From: Pseudomonas putida
GTDB lineage: Bacteria; Pseudomonadota; Gammaproteobacteria; Pseudomonadales; Pseudomonadaceae
Direction: 5' to 3'
NCBI RefSeq assembly: GCF_001636055.1
Contig: NZ_CP011789.1
Span: 2,666,001 to 2,730,000 of the forward strand
Length of the DNA: 64,000 nucleotides
The position numbers and the translations under genes were made by a program. This document shows, piece after piece, positions 51,835-61,531 of this stretch. A model generated the notes under the pieces. That model was given only the letters and a program-made list of their open reading frames with translations. It searched no databases and was not told the origin of the DNA. Numbering within the stretch: position 1 is the stretch's first letter; every line of letters begins with the position of its first letter.

Positions 51835-53946
51835 CTATTCCCCTCGGTTCTTCTTCACGATGCCATCGGCGATACTCGCCGGCGCCTCTGCATAGCGCGT
51901 GAACTCCATAGAGAAGCTGGCCCGGCCTTGTGTCATCGAGCGCATCGAGGTGGCGTAGCCGAACATCTCGCCCAACGGCACCTCGGCGCGAATCACCTTG
52001 CCGGCGGGCGTCTCGTCACCATCCTGGATCATCCCGCGGCGACGGCTCAGGTCGCCCAGAATGTCGCCCTGGTACTCTTCGGGCGTTACCACCTCGACCT
52101 TCATTACCGGCTCCAGCAACACCGCGCCGCCTTTTTGAGACAGCTGCTTGGTGGCCATGGATGCGGCGATCTTGTAGGCCATTTCGTTGGAGTCGACGTC
52201 GTGGTAGGAGCCGTCGAACACTGCGGCCTTGAGGTTGATCAGCGGATACCCGGCGAGCACGCCGTTCTTCATCTGTTCCTCGATGCCTTTCTGGATTGCC
52301 GGGATGTACTCGCGCGGCACCACGCCGCCGACGATCTCATTGATGAACTCCAGGCCTTCCTTGCCTTCGTCGCCCGGGGCGAAGCGGATCCAGCAATGGC
52401 CATACTGACCGCGTCCGCCAGACTGTCGGACGAAGCGGCCTTCGATCTCGCAGGTGTTGCGGATTTTTTCGCGGTAGGCGACCTGTGGTTTGCCGATGTT
52501 GGCTTCGACGTTGAACTCCCGGCGCATGCGGTCGACGATGATGTCCAGGTGCAGCTCGCCCATGCCCGAGATGATGGTCTGCCCGGTCTCTTCGTCGGTG
52601 CGCACGCGGAACGAGGGGTCTTCCTGGGCGAGCTTGCCCAGGGCGATCCCCATCTTCTCCTGGTCGGCCTTGGTTTTCGGCTCGACCGCGACCGAGATCA
52701 CCGGGTCCGGGAAGTCCATGCGCTCGAGGATGATCGGCTTGTCGATGTCGCACAGGGTATCGCCGGTGGTCACGTCCTTCATGCCGATCAGCGCGGCGAT
52801 GTCGCCCGCGCACACGTCTTTGATTTCGGCGCGCTGGTTGGCGTGCATCTGGACCATGCGGCCGATGCGTTCCTTCTTGCCCTTGACCGAGTTGAGCACC
52901 GCATTGCCGGAGCTGAGTACGCCGGAGTAGACACGAGCGAAGGTCAGGGTGCCGACGAAGGGGTCGGTGGCGATCTTGAAGGCGAGTGCGGAGAACGGTT
53001 CCTTGTCGTCGGCATGGCGCTCGAGATGCTTTTCCTCGTCGTCCGGGTCGGTGCCCTTGATTGCAGGGATTTCGCTGGGGGCGGGGAGGTAGTCGATCAC
53101 CGCGTCCAGCATCAGTGGCACGCCCTTGTTCTTGAACGAGGAGCCAAGGATGGTCGGTACGATCTCGTTGGCGATGGTGCGTTGACGCAGGGCGGCCTTG
53201 ATCTCGTCGATGCTCAGCTCTTCGCCTTCAAGAAACTTAAGGGTCAGTTCGTCATTGGCTTCGGCTGCGGCCTCGACCATGTGCGCGCGCCATTCGTCGG
53301 CCAGGGCCTGCAGTTCGGCGGGAATCGGTTCTTCGCGGTAGCTGGTGCCCTGGTCGGCGTCGTTCCAGTAGATGGCCTTCATTTTCACCAGGTCGATCTG
53401 GCCGATGAAGTTTTCTTCGCTGCCGATGGCCAGTTGGATGGGCACCGGGTGGTGGCCCAGACGCTGATCGATCTGCTTCACCACGCGCAGGAAGTCTGCC
53501 CCCTGGCGATCCATCTTGTTGATGTAGGCCAAGCGTGGCACGTGGTACTTGTTGGCCTGGCGCCACACCGTCTCGGACTGCGGCTCGACCCCGTCGGCGC
53601 CGCTGAACACCACCACCGCGCCATCGAGCACGCGCAGCGAGCGCTCCACCTCGATGGTGAAGTCGACGTGGCCGGGCGTATCGATGATGTTGAAACGGTA
53701 CTTGTCGGCGAACTGCTTGGTCGAGCCTTGCCAGAACGCCGTGGTCGCCGCCGAGGTGATGGTGATGCCGCGCTCCTGCTCCTGGGCCATCCAGTCCATG
53801 GTCGCGGCGCCATCGTGGACCTCGCCCATCTTGTGGTTGACCCCGGTGTAGAACAGGATGCGTTCCGTTGTGGTGGTCTTGCCGGCATCGACGTGGGCGA
53901 CGATGCCGATATTGCGGTACAGCTCGATGGGGGTAGTGCGGGCCAT
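51835..53946 (-). CDS. fusA: Elongation factor G, second copy
   Basis: A 703-residue translocase GTPase with domains G, II-V. G1 AHVDAGKTT (17-25), DTPGH and NKMD are intact. It stands alone, without rpsL-rpsG-tuf, and corresponds to the second EF-G (FusA2/FusB) of pseudomonads; its relative work in translocation versus ribosome recycling is not settled by sequence. A strong hairpin lies 20 bp upstream of its ATG. Confidence 0.93.
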   Translation of the reverse strand: MARTTPIELYRNIGIVAHVDAGKTTTTERILFYTGVNHKMGEVHDGAATMDWMAQEQERGITITSAATTAFWQGSTKQFADKYRFNIIDTPGHVDFTIEVERSLRVLDGAVVVFSGADGVEPQSETVWRQANKYHVPRLAYINKMDRQGADFLRVVKQIDQRLGHHPVPIQLAIGSEENFIGQIDLVKMKAIYWNDADQGTSYREEPIPAELQALADEWRAHMVEAAAEANDELTLKFLEGEELSIDEIKAALRQRTIANEIVPTILGSSFKNKGVPLMLDAVIDYLPAPSEIPAIKGTDPDDEEKHLERHADDKEPFSALAFKIATDPFVGTLTFARVYSGVLSSGNAVLNSVKGKKERIGRMVQMHANQRAEIKDVCAGDIAALIGMKDVTTGDTLCDIDKPIILERMDFPDPVISVAVEPKTKADQEKMGIALGKLAQEDPSFRVRTDEETGQTIISGMGELHLDIIVDRMRREFNVEANIGKPQVAYREKIRNTCEIEGRFVRQSGGRGQYGHCWIRFAPGDEGKEGLEFINEIVGGVVPREYIPAIQKGIEEQMKNGVLAGYPLINLKAAVFDGSYHDVDSNEMAYKIAASMATKQLSQKGGAVLLEPVMKVEVVTPEEYQGDILGDLSRRRGMIQDGDETPAGKVIRAEVPLGEMFGYATSMRSMTQGRASFSMEFTRYAEAPASIADGIVKKNRGE

Positions 53947-53965
53947 GGCAGGTCACCTGCAGGTG

Positions 53966-54000
53966 AGGATTCTCCCACGGTAGCAGACCGGGAGAATCCT
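53966..54000 (-). terminator. Hairpin between the 142-aa gene and fusA2
   Basis: AGGATTCTCCC (53966-53976) and GGGAGAATCCT (53990-54000) form a perfect 11-bp stem. It could terminate the preceding minus-strand gene (stop 54018) or act in the fusA2 leader; the ATG of fusA2 is 20 bp beyond. Confidence 0.65.
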
Positions 54001-54017
54001 GCTGCGCCGCCGGGCTG

Positions 54018-54446
54018 TCAGTCGGCCTGGGCTTGCAGTATCCAAGTGCCATCGACCTCGCGCGCCAGGCCGCTGGCCGGGAGCAGGGCCAGCAGCCGCT
54101 CATGCAGGTTCGTTTCGGTGAAGGTGCGCAGGGTGTGCAGATCGAGCTGGCCGAGCAGGGGCAGGTCGTTCTTGGTGTACGACAGCCAGGCTTTCTTCAA
54201 GGCTTGCAATACATCGCTGCCTGCGGTGTTGGCGAAGCGCCGATGCATCGGGCGGCCATCGAACTCGAAGGTGTGGCGGTGGCTGTAGCTGCTTTCGTCG
54301 CCGTTCAGCTCGACGCAGCGATGACAGCGGCAGGCGCCGTCGCCGAAGGCGTTGCGCAGGTAGGTATTGAAGTCCACGACGGGCTTGAGGGTCAGGCGTT
54401 TGTCGACCTCGAACAGGTCGGCGATCAGGGGTTCTTCGGCGCTCAC
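54018..54446 (-). CDS. Hypothetical protein with CxCHxC motif (142 aa)
   Basis: The GTG at 54446 is chosen since GAGG lies 7 bp upstream and the longer frame (to 54650) becomes Arg/Thr-rich. GACRCHRCVELNGDESS suggests a small metal or redox site. The rest is a soluble alpha/beta protein (HTFEFDGRPMHRRF). Family not recognised. It follows the next gene upstream by 76 bp, with a hairpin between. Confidence 0.7.
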   Translation of the reverse strand: MSAEEPLIADLFEVDKRLTLKPVVDFNTYLRNAFGDGACRCHRCVELNGDESSYSHRHTFEFDGRPMHRRFANTAGSDVLQALKKAWLSYTKNDLPLLGQLDLHTLRTFTETNLHERLLALLPASGLAREVDGTWILQAQAD

Positions 54447-54467
54447 TCTGGGTCCTCGTGTGGTGGG

Positions 54468-54504
54468 GCATGCCTCGGCGGGCACAATACCAGCCGAGGC
54501 ATGC
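54468..54504 (-). terminator. Hairpin between two minus-strand small genes
   Basis: GCATGCCTCGGC (54468-54479) and GCCGAGGCATGC (54493-54504) form a perfect 12-bp stem, 19 bp beyond the stop at 54523. No clear U-tract. Confidence 0.6.
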
Positions 54505-54522
54505 AAGGACCAACTTTCAGGC

Positions 54523-54882
54523 TTACTTGAAGGTGCAGTCGACGGGGTTGGCCGACTTGCAGAAGCCGTCGTTCCAGTTGCCCTTGTCTGGCTGCCTGGA
54601 TTCGCGCAATGCCATGCGCGCGCCACCCAGTGCGTCCGCCTCGTAGTCACACAGCACCACGTTTTCCTTCAACTTGACGGCGGTGAATTTGAAGCTTTTG
54701 AGGTCGTCCTGGTCGGCGAACGGATTGTCGCCGCTCCAGCCGCCGGGGGCTTGATAGGCGTAGCCACCGCCGTCGAGAGGCTTCTGAGTGATTTCGGAGG
54801 CTGCAGGGCAGCTCTGTGCTGCCGCGTGGCCGGCAACCATCAGCATGGCCAGCGCCGGGAACAACATCAGGGTCTTGCGCAT
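54523..54882 (-). CDS. Small secreted protein, DUF3757-like
   Basis: A 119-residue protein with a signal peptide (MRKTLMLFPALAMLMVAGHA, cleaved near AAA/QSC) and a compact domain with four cysteines (SCPAASEI, VVLCDYEAD, GFCKSA, DCTF), probably two disulfides. The pattern resembles DUF3757 proteins; the assignment is tentative. Periplasmic or secreted; function unknown. Confidence 0.7.
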   Translation of the reverse strand: MRKTLMLFPALAMLMVAGHAAAQSCPAASEITQKPLDGGGYAYQAPGGWSGDNPFADQDDLKSFKFTAVKLKENVVLCDYEADALGGARMALRESRQPDKGNWNDGFCKSANPVDCTFK

Positions 54883-55102
54883 TGGATAATGCCTTCTTCA
54901 GTGTAGGTTGAAGGCGCCATCCTAGAGGTAGGCGATCTACCCCATAATCAGCTTCAAGGCTGTGATTGCGTAGGAGATATCTGTTGTGGGGAGGGCGTCT
55001 CAGGGCCCAAGGCGTATTATTCGCTCGCGGTCCTGTTCGTGCTGCCGTACCCTGACGGGCCCTGGCGACAGCTGCCACTCCATCTGATCGAGGTAACCCC
55101 GC

Positions 55103-55405
55103 TTGAGTACCAAGTACCCCTACATCGCCACTGTGACTGTCAGCGCCGAAGACCGTGGCGGGGACGCCGAGGCTTCGGAGAATCCAGGCATGCGCATCGG
55201 TCTCGAGGCGGTGACCGAAACGCTGAAGAAGGTGCATTTCGTCGGTACGCTCGCGGCTCCTGAAAAGTCGGCCACGCATATCTGTGTCACGCTTGAGAAC
55301 GGCCTGACTTACTACGGCCCGATCGTCAACGGCCATGCCGAGCTGGAAGGCGGCTGGATCGCCTTCGAGTCCGACATGCTCACGCCAGAAGAACTGGGGC
55401 TCTGA
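55103..55405 (+). CDS. Hypothetical protein (100 aa) with TTG start
   Basis: TTG at 55103 is preceded by GAGGTAA at 6 bp, and the frame STKYPYIATVTVSAEDRGG begins naturally there. The product is a small soluble beta-rich protein (ITFEVEN-like strands such as ATHICVTLENGLTYYGPIV). No known family. Its stop is 3 bp from the convergent aminotransferase stop, so the transcripts overlap at their ends. Confidence 0.65.
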   Translation: MSTKYPYIATVTVSAEDRGGDAEASENPGMRIGLEAVTETLKKVHFVGTLAAPEKSATHICVTLENGLTYYGPIVNGHAELEGGWIAFESDMLTPEELGL

Positions 55406-55408
55406 GTC

Positions 55409-56659
55409 TCAGTCCAGTGCGGCCAGGCACTGTTCGAGAATATCCAGCCCGTCCTCGAGTACTTCGGCTTCGATGGTCAGCGGCGCCAGCAGGCGAATGA
55501 TGTGGCGGGCCTTGCCACTGGGCATCAGCAGCAACCCCTTGGCTCGTGCAGCGTCCATTACCTTGGCCAGTTGCGCAGGCGCCGGGCTGCCGTCGGGGTT
55601 GACGAACTCGATCCCGCGCATTGCGCCAACGCCGGTCAGGCGCCCCAGGTAACGGCACAGGCCACTGGCCTTCCAGTGTTCGAAGCGTCTCACGATGGCC
55701 TGCTCCTGGCGCTCGCCCCAGGTGGCAAGGTTCTCGTCGCTCATCTGCGCCAGGCTGGCCAGGGCCGCGGCACAGGCGATGGGGTTGCCTGAATAGGTGC
55801 CGCCAAGCCCGCCCTTGGGCAGGGCATCCAGCAGTTCACGTCGGCCGACCACTGCACCCAGCGGCATGCCGCCGGCGATGCTCTTGGCCAGCAACAGAAG
55901 ATCCGGTTCGATGCCCAGGCGTGGGAAGGCGAAGCGCTGGCCGGTGCGTCCGAAACCGGACTGGATCTCGTCGATGATCATGAGAATGCCATGCTGGTCG
56001 CAGAAGCGGCGCAGGGCTTGGGCGAAGGTGGCGTCGAGCGCGAGGAAGCCGCCTTCGCCTTGCACCGGTTCGAGGATGAAGGCTGCGACATCCTCGACCG
56101 CGAGCTCGACGCTGAACAGCCGCTCCATGGCCTTGAGTGCCTGTTCGCAGGTCACGCCGGTATCGGCACTGGGGTAGGGCAGGTGATAGACCGGCCCCGG
56201 CAGCTCACCCACGCGTTGCTTGTAGGGGGCGACCTTGCCGTTGAGGTTGAGGGTGGCCAGGGTGCGGCCATGGAAGCCGCCGTCGAAGGCGATGACCGCG
56301 CGCTTGCCGGTGGCGCCACGGGCCACCTTCAACGCGTTCTCCGCGGCTTCGGCGCCGCTGTTGGTGAGCATGCCGGCGAGCGGGTAGTTCACTGGAACGA
56401 ACGCTCTCAGTTGCTCCATGAGGGCAAGATAAGGCGCATGGGGAGCCGCGTTGAAGGCGTAGTGGGTTAGGCGGGCGGCCTGGTGCTGAATGGCCTCGAC
56501 CACTGCCGGGTTGCAGTGTCCCAGGTTGAGCACGCCGATACCGCCGACGAAGTCGATATAGCGCTTGCCGTCGGTATCCCATACTTCGGCGTTGCGGCCA
56601 TGGGAAAGTGTGATCGGGTGAACGATGGCGATGGACTGGCTGATACTTTCCTGACTCAT
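55409..56659 (-). CDS. Class III (GABA-type) aminotransferase
   Basis: A 416-residue PLP enzyme of the 4-aminobutyrate/omega-amino-acid transaminase group. PLP lysine Lys259 (LLLLAKSIAGGMP), EPVQGEGG (198-205) and IIDEIQSGFGRTG (228-240) are intact. In context with a LysR regulator (same strand, 110 bp upstream) and a divergent amino-acid permease of GABA-permease type, it probably uses an omega-amino acid taken up by that permease. Confidence 0.87.
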   Translation of the reverse strand: MSQESISQSIAIVHPITLSHGRNAEVWDTDGKRYIDFVGGIGVLNLGHCNPAVVEAIQHQAARLTHYAFNAAPHAPYLALMEQLRAFVPVNYPLAGMLTNSGAEAAENALKVARGATGKRAVIAFDGGFHGRTLATLNLNGKVAPYKQRVGELPGPVYHLPYPSADTGVTCEQALKAMERLFSVELAVEDVAAFILEPVQGEGGFLALDATFAQALRRFCDQHGILMIIDEIQSGFGRTGQRFAFPRLGIEPDLLLLAKSIAGGMPLGAVVGRRELLDALPKGGLGGTYSGNPIACAAALASLAQMSDENLATWGERQEQAIVRRFEHWKASGLCRYLGRLTGVGAMRGIEFVNPDGSPAPAQLAKVMDAARAKGLLLMPSGKARHIIRLLAPLTIEAEVLEDGLDILEQCLAALD

Positions 56660-56769
56660 GGACGCACGGAACCTTGTTCGAATTTCTTATTATCCAAGCG
56701 CGATGAATGTGTGTTCGGCAAACGAATTATTCGATTGGGATCATTCCTTGGATTCTCGAAGTTCGACTT

Positions 56770-57666
56770 TTAACCCTCTTCAGCTGCCCGTTCCAGGATC
56801 CACTCCACGAAGGCCTTCACCTTGGGCACCTCGGCCGCATGCTCGGCATGGGCCATGAAGTGCCGGCCATTGCTCGCCACCGGATGATTCCACGGCACCA
56901 CCAGCTTGCCTTCGCTCAGTTCCTCGGCCACCAGATAACGCGGAATCAGGGCAATTCCGCAGCCTGCGATGGCTGCGCGGATGCACAGGTAGAAGGTGTC
57001 GAAGCGTGGTCCGTGGTAGCTGTTCTGGCTGTGCAGCCCCAGCCCAAGGAACCACTCGTGCCAGGCTTCGGGCCTCGATGCGCATTGCAGCAGACGGTGC
57101 TCGGTCAGCGACTGGGCACTGCCGAACGCATGTGCCTGCAACAGTTGTGGTGCGCACACCGGCACCACCTCCTCGCTGAACAGCTCCAGGCAGGTGGCGC
57201 CGGGCCAGGTGCCCTGGCCAAAGAAGAACGCGATATCGACCTTGGCCTGCACGAGGTCGAATGGCTCCAGTTCGTTACGCACGTCCAGGTGGATGCGCGG
57301 ATGGCGTTCGCCGAAACCTTTGAGGTGTGGCACCAGCCAGCGCGCGCCGAAGGTGGGTTGGGTGGCGATGCGCAGGACTTCCGTCTCGTCGCCGTAGCTG
57401 AGGATGTAGCGGCTGGAGATGTCGATCTGGGTGAGGATCTTGTTCACTTCGGTGAGGTACAGCGCGCCTGCCGGGGTCAGGTGCAGGCGTCGGCGAATAC
57501 GCTGGAACAGCGGGTGGGACAACATGTCCTCGAGCTGTGCGACCTGTTTGCTCACCGCGCTCTGGGTGAGGTGCAACTCCTGCGCCGCACGGGTAAAGCT
57601 CAGGTGGCGGGCGGCTGCCTCGAAGCATTGCAGGGCGGTGGTGGAGGGCATCAGGCGTTTGGACAT
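56770..57666 (-). CDS. LysR-family regulator of the aminotransferase/permease locus
   Basis: A 298-residue regulator with a GcvA-like start: ALQCFEAAARHLSFTRAAQELHLTQSAVSKQ (HTH, about 10-40; quoted in part). ATG at 57666 chosen over 57708. It lies between the aminotransferase gene and the divergent permease gene, so both are likely targets. Confidence 0.88.
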   Translation of the reverse strand: MSKRLMPSTTALQCFEAAARHLSFTRAAQELHLTQSAVSKQVAQLEDMLSHPLFQRIRRRLHLTPAGALYLTEVNKILTQIDISSRYILSYGDETEVLRIATQPTFGARWLVPHLKGFGERHPRIHLDVRNELEPFDLVQAKVDIAFFFGQGTWPGATCLELFSEEVVPVCAPQLLQAHAFGSAQSLTEHRLLQCASRPEAWHEWFLGLGLHSQNSYHGPRFDTFYLCIRAAIAGCGIALIPRYLVAEELSEGKLVVPWNHPVASNGRHFMAHAEHAAEVPKVKAFVEWILERAAEEG

Positions 57667-57701
57667 GACAGGCGTTACCAGGCAGGAAAAATAAGAAATG
57701 C

Positions 57702-57716
57702 ATTCCAAAACGGAAT
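57702..57716. promoter_or_regulatory. Inverted repeat in the LysR-permease gap
   Basis: ATTCC (57702-57706), AAAAC, GGAAT (57712-57716): a 15-bp dyad with the spacing of a LysR-type box, 36 bp before the regulator start. A looser ATTCCTTGGAT occurs upstream of the aminotransferase near 56745. The rest of the gap 57667-57955 is AT-rich with a small GCCGCC/GGCGGC hairpin before the permease start. Confidence 0.4.
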
Positions 57717-57955
57717 CATGTGTTTCTAAAAGGTCGTTTGTTGAGCCACGCCTATAGATTAATACTGACCTGGATCAACGATTACAACCCGATGGAGAGG
57801 CAAGAGAAAAAACACCCCTTACTCCAACTTCCTGTCCTGTGCGCAGTGACAGCGAAAACTGCACAACAACAAGAAACAACAGCACAGACCTACAACAAAA
57901 TCTGCTCAGACTCATCGCCGCCTTTTGCGGCGGCCGACCCATCAGAGGGTTCCCC

Positions 57956-59341
57956 ATGGCATCGTCACAACAAAAGAAACAGCGTTCGCTGCAGCACGGC
58001 CTGACTTCGCGCCAGGTGTCCATGATTTCCATCGCAGGCATCATTGGTGCCGGCCTGTTCATCGGCTCCTCCAACGCCATCGCCACGGCAGGCCCGGCGA
58101 TCCTCATTTCCTATGCCATGACCGGCCTGCTGGTGCTGCTGGTGATGCGCATGCTTGGCGAAATGGCCATCGCCAACCCCAACAGCGGTTCGTTTTCCAC
58201 CTACGCCACCGAGGCCATCGGACCTTGGGCCGGTTTCACCATCGGCTGGCTGTACTGGTGGTTCTGGGTATTGATCATCCCGGTCGAGGCGATCGCTGGC
58301 GCCGATATCCTCCATGCCTATTTTCCCGATGTGCCGTCCTGGCTATTCGCCTTCCTGATCATGGTACTGCTGTCGGGGACCAACCTGGTCAGCGTGAAGA
58401 ACTTCGGCGCCTTCGAGTACTGGTTCGCGTTGATCAAGGTGGTCGCCATTCTCGCCTTCATTATCATCTGCAGCCTGGCACTGTTCGGCGTCTGGCCGTT
58501 GGCCAAGGTCTCCGGCGTCAGCCAGCTGTGGGCCAACGGAGGTTTCATGCCAAATGGCTTCGGCACGGTGCTGGGGGGCGTGCTGATCACTATCTTCTCG
58601 TTCTTCGGTGCCGAGATCGTCACCATTGCCGCCGATGAAACCGCCAACCCCAAGGAGAAGATCCGTCGTGCCACCAACCTTGTGGTGTATCGCATCGCTA
58701 TCTTCTACCTGGCGTCGATCTTCCTGGTGGTGTCGCTGGTAGCTTGGAACGATCCGGAGCTCAAGGCCGTGGGCTCGTTCCAGCGCGTCCTGGAGGTGCT
58801 CAATGTGCCGGGCGCCAAGCTGGTGGTCGATCTGGTGGTGTTGGTGGCGGTGACCAGTTGCATGAACTCCGGGCTCTACACGGCCTCGCGGATGCTCTAT
58901 TCGTTGGGCGCTCGCGGTGAGGCGCCGAGCATGACCCGGCGTATTTCCGGGGCTGGTGTGCCGACCGTAGCAGTGATCCTTTCGACGTTGGCGGGTTTCG
59001 CCGGCTGTTTCGTCAACTATGTGTTCCCGGGCAAGGTGTTCGGTTTCCTGTTGTCGACCACGGGGGCCATCGCCCTGCTGGTGTACCTGGTGATTGCTGT
59101 TTCGCAACTGCGCATGCGTGCGCGGGCTGAGCGTGAGGGGACGGAGCTTGCATTGAAGATGTGGTTGTTCCCATGGCTCACCTGGCTGGTGATCGGGACT
59201 ATCGTACTGGTGCTGGGGTACATGCTGTTCAGCGATGCCTATCGCTACGAAACCCTGATGACGGCCGGGGTTACCGCGGTGATCCTGCTGATTTCCGTGA
59301 CACGGCGGCGAGAGAGGGCTGGTCGGGTGCAAGTCGTTTGA
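57956..59341 (+). CDS. APC-family amino-acid permease (GabP/AnsP/CycA group)
   Basis: A 461-residue inner-membrane carrier with 12 helices. RQVSMISIAGIIGAGLFIGS is the first-helix signature, FFGAEIVTIAADETANPKEKI the amphipathic loop 8-9 motif of the amino-acid transporter family. ATG at 57956 with AGAGGG upstream. Probably imports the substrate of the neighbouring aminotransferase, GABA or a related omega-amino acid (inference). Confidence 0.88.
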   Translation: MASSQQKKQRSLQHGLTSRQVSMISIAGIIGAGLFIGSSNAIATAGPAILISYAMTGLLVLLVMRMLGEMAIANPNSGSFSTYATEAIGPWAGFTIGWLYWWFWVLIIPVEAIAGADILHAYFPDVPSWLFAFLIMVLLSGTNLVSVKNFGAFEYWFALIKVVAILAFIIICSLALFGVWPLAKVSGVSQLWANGGFMPNGFGTVLGGVLITIFSFFGAEIVTIAADETANPKEKIRRATNLVVYRIAIFYLASIFLVVSLVAWNDPELKAVGSFQRVLEVLNVPGAKLVVDLVVLVAVTSCMNSGLYTASRMLYSLGARGEAPSMTRRISGAGVPTVAVILSTLAGFAGCFVNYVFPGKVFGFLLSTTGAIALLVYLVIAVSQLRMRARAEREGTELALKMWLFPWLTWLVIGTIVLVLGYMLFSDAYRYETLMTAGVTAVILLISVTRRRERAGRVQVV

Positions 59342-59447
59342 GGCTTGCGCTCATCCTGTGTTGCCGCTGCAGGTGAGTGCACAAGGAAGGGGGGGAGCGC
59401 TACCATCCTCCCGCCATCCTTCCCATTCCAACAAGCACAGGAAGCGT

Positions 59448-59945
59448 ATGAACGAGAAAGCACTCTCCCTCCAGCAACTGGCGGCGCCCGAAGGCTCCTG
59501 CTATGGCTGCGGTTGTTCCCACCCCAGTGGCCTGCATATCCAGAGCCACTGGGACAGCGACGGCGTGCACCTGCTGTGCCGGCACTCACCTGACAGCGGC
59601 TTCATCGGCTGGCCCGGATTGGTCTACGGTGGCCTGCTGGCGATGCTGGTGGACTGCCATTCCAACTGGACCGCAATGGCCTACCATTACCGGGCCGAAG
59701 GGCGCGAGCCGGGCAGCTTGCCGCGTATTGACTGTGTCACCGGCACCCTCAGCCTGACCTACCTCAAACCTACGCCCATGGGTGTCGAGTTGCTGCTCAA
59801 GGCCAGGGTCGAAGGTGAGGTCGGGCGCAAGAGCCGAGTCATCTGTGAGGTCTGGGCCGGGGACGTGCTGACCGTCCGCGCCGATTCGGTGTTCGTGCGT
59901 GTCGACACCGAAAAGCTCAAGCGGCAGGCGCACGAGCGTAGCTGA
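59448..59945 (+). CDS. PaaI-type hotdog thioesterase
   Basis: A 165-residue hotdog-fold acyl-CoA thioesterase. FIGWPGLVYGGLLAMLVDCHS is the active helix region with the usual HGG motif replaced by YGG; CYGCG near residue 20 is a small zinc-like pair. ATG at 59448 with AGGAAG upstream; the longer frame is rejected. Substrate unknown. Confidence 0.8.
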   Translation: MNEKALSLQQLAAPEGSCYGCGCSHPSGLHIQSHWDSDGVHLLCRHSPDSGFIGWPGLVYGGLLAMLVDCHSNWTAMAYHYRAEGREPGSLPRIDCVTGTLSLTYLKPTPMGVELLLKARVEGEVGRKSRVICEVWAGDVLTVRADSVFVRVDTEKLKRQAHERS

Positions 59946-59955
59946 ACCCTAGGGG

Positions 59956-59976
59956 CGGGTAGCCATCGGCTACCCG
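59956..59976 (+). terminator. Hairpin after the thioesterase gene
   Basis: CGGGTAGCC (59956-59964) pairs with GGCTACCCG (59968-59976), 11 bp after the stop. No U-tract. The gap 59946-60244 otherwise shows nothing but a likely promoter region for the lipoprotein pair. Confidence 0.6.
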
Positions 59977-60244
59977 ATGCAGCTTGCGGGTTGTCGAAAA
60001 TTACCCGTGGTTGGTTCGGATAGTTCCTATGTGGCGTTCAATATCTGCGGAATAGTCTTGCACGGCTTTTCCAAGAGACTGTCATAGATGTTCTACGTTT
60101 CTCACCGATTGCTCCCCTCTCGTGGCGGCTGAACCAGCCCGCACCGCGAACATCGACCGTACCCTCTGGACCTTTCGACCATCACCGCGCGAACACGGCG
60201 GGAGCCCTGTGTTCGTGTGTCGTCAACTCACGAGGAGTTGTTCA

Positions 60245-60634
60245 ATGCCTGCCCGATTCAATATCAATTTCCTGCCTGCTGCCGGCCTGCTCCTGGCGCT
60301 GGGTGGCTGCGCCAGTTCGCTCATGCCCAGCGAGCAGATCGAGCTGACTCGTAGCGCGGTCAACCGGGCGGTCTCTGCCGACGCCACGCAGTACGCGCCG
60401 GCGGAAATGCGTGCCGCCCAGGACAAACTCAACGCCATGGAGCGCGCACTGGGTGAGAAGGATGCCGCTCAGGTGAAGATACTCGCCGAGCAGGCAGAGG
60501 CCGATGCCCGGCTGGCCGAGCGCAAGGCTGCTGCTCGCAAGACCCAGGCGCAGCTTGACACTGCGCGCCAAGGCATCGAGGTGCTCAAGCAGGAATTGCT
60601 CGACGCCCCCCAAGCCATCGCTACCCCCCGCTGA
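60245..60634 (+). CDS. DUF4398 lipoprotein
   Basis: A 129-residue lipoprotein: signal ending at lipobox LALGGC (Cys near residue 22), then a long alpha-helical coiled coil with many Ala/Glu/Lys (ERALGEKDAAQVKILAEQAEADA). GAGGAG precedes the ATG. It lies 11 bp before the OmpA-domain lipoprotein, so both act in the envelope, probably together. Confidence 0.83.
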   Translation: MPARFNINFLPAAGLLLALGGCASSLMPSEQIELTRSAVNRAVSADATQYAPAEMRAAQDKLNAMERALGEKDAAQVKILAEQAEADARLAERKAAARKTQAQLDTARQGIEVLKQELLDAPQAIATPR

Positions 60635-60645
60635 GGAGAACCATC

Positions 60646-61419
60646 ATGTCGAAATTCCATCTGCTGCCGGGTGTATCGGTTGTGGCTCTGATGCTGGCCG
60701 GTTGTGGCACCACCCCGGAAAACCCTGGGTTGCTCGAGGCGCGGGAGGCATATTCGGTGCTCCAGGCAAAGCCTGAGTCGAGTCGTGTTGCTGCGCTGGA
60801 AACCCGTGAGGCCTTCAGCGCTCTGGGACGAGCCGAGCAAGCTTCGCTCAAGGACCGCAAGAGCGCCGAGGTGACTCAGCTCGCCTATCTGGCCAACCGC
60901 AGGATCGAAACTGCCGAGCAGACCATCTTGCTGCGTCAGGCCGAAACTGGCCTGCAGGGCATCGAAGCTCAGCGCACCCTGGCGCGTCTGGATGTGCGGA
61001 CCGCACAGCTCAAGGCGTTGCAGCGCCTCAATGCCAAACCCAGCGACCGTGGTACGGTCATCACCTTCGGCGATGTACTGTTCGACACCGGGCGTGCCGA
61101 GCTGCGTGGCGGCAGCCATCGTAACATTCAGCAACTCGCGCACTACCTGCAGCAAAATCCAGAGCGCAAGGTGCTGATCGAAGGCTTCACCGACTCGACT
61201 GGCAGCGATGCCCTCAACCAGCGACTGTCCGAGCAGCGCGCGGCGGCGGTGGCCAATGCCCTGCGTCGCCAAGGCGTGGCCGGCGATCGTATGGTCACTG
61301 CCGGCTACGGCAAGGAGTATCCAGTGGCAGGTAATAACGATGCACAGTCGCGCCAGCTCAACCGGCGCGTCGAAGTGGTCATCTCCAACGACGCCCAGCC
61401 TGTTCTGCCACGCTATTGA
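60646..61419 (+). CDS. OmpA-domain lipoprotein with DUF4398-like N-terminus
   Basis: A 257-residue lipoprotein (lipobox LMLAGC, Cys near 20). A helical region (about 25-130) like that of the gene before is followed by an OmpA C-terminal domain (about 135-250) with the peptidoglycan-binding pattern TGSDALNQRLSEQRAAAVANAL. It would tether the outer membrane to the wall. Gene pair of this type is common in pseudomonads. Confidence 0.88.
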   Translation: MSKFHLLPGVSVVALMLAGCGTTPENPGLLEAREAYSVLQAKPESSRVAALETREAFSALGRAEQASLKDRKSAEVTQLAYLANRRIETAEQTILLRQAETGLQGIEAQRTLARLDVRTAQLKALQRLNAKPSDRGTVITFGDVLFDTGRAELRGGSHRNIQQLAHYLQQNPERKVLIEGFTDSTGSDALNQRLSEQRAAAVANALRRQGVAGDRMVTAGYGKEYPVAGNNDAQSRQLNRRVEVVISNDAQPVLPRY

Positions 61420-61531
61420 TCCAGCGACAAGTGGCGCACCCGTGTGGGCGTCACTTTCGATCTCTGGAAGGCCATGGTCAAACCTTGACGTTGGTTCTAG
61501 AGTGATGATCCCTTCGCATTCGGAATCCACC

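Noticed and set aside
51688..54288. 866-codon plus-strand frame
   Set aside because: Antisense to EF-G2 over its whole length; composition is Val/Gly/His-rich with no domain.
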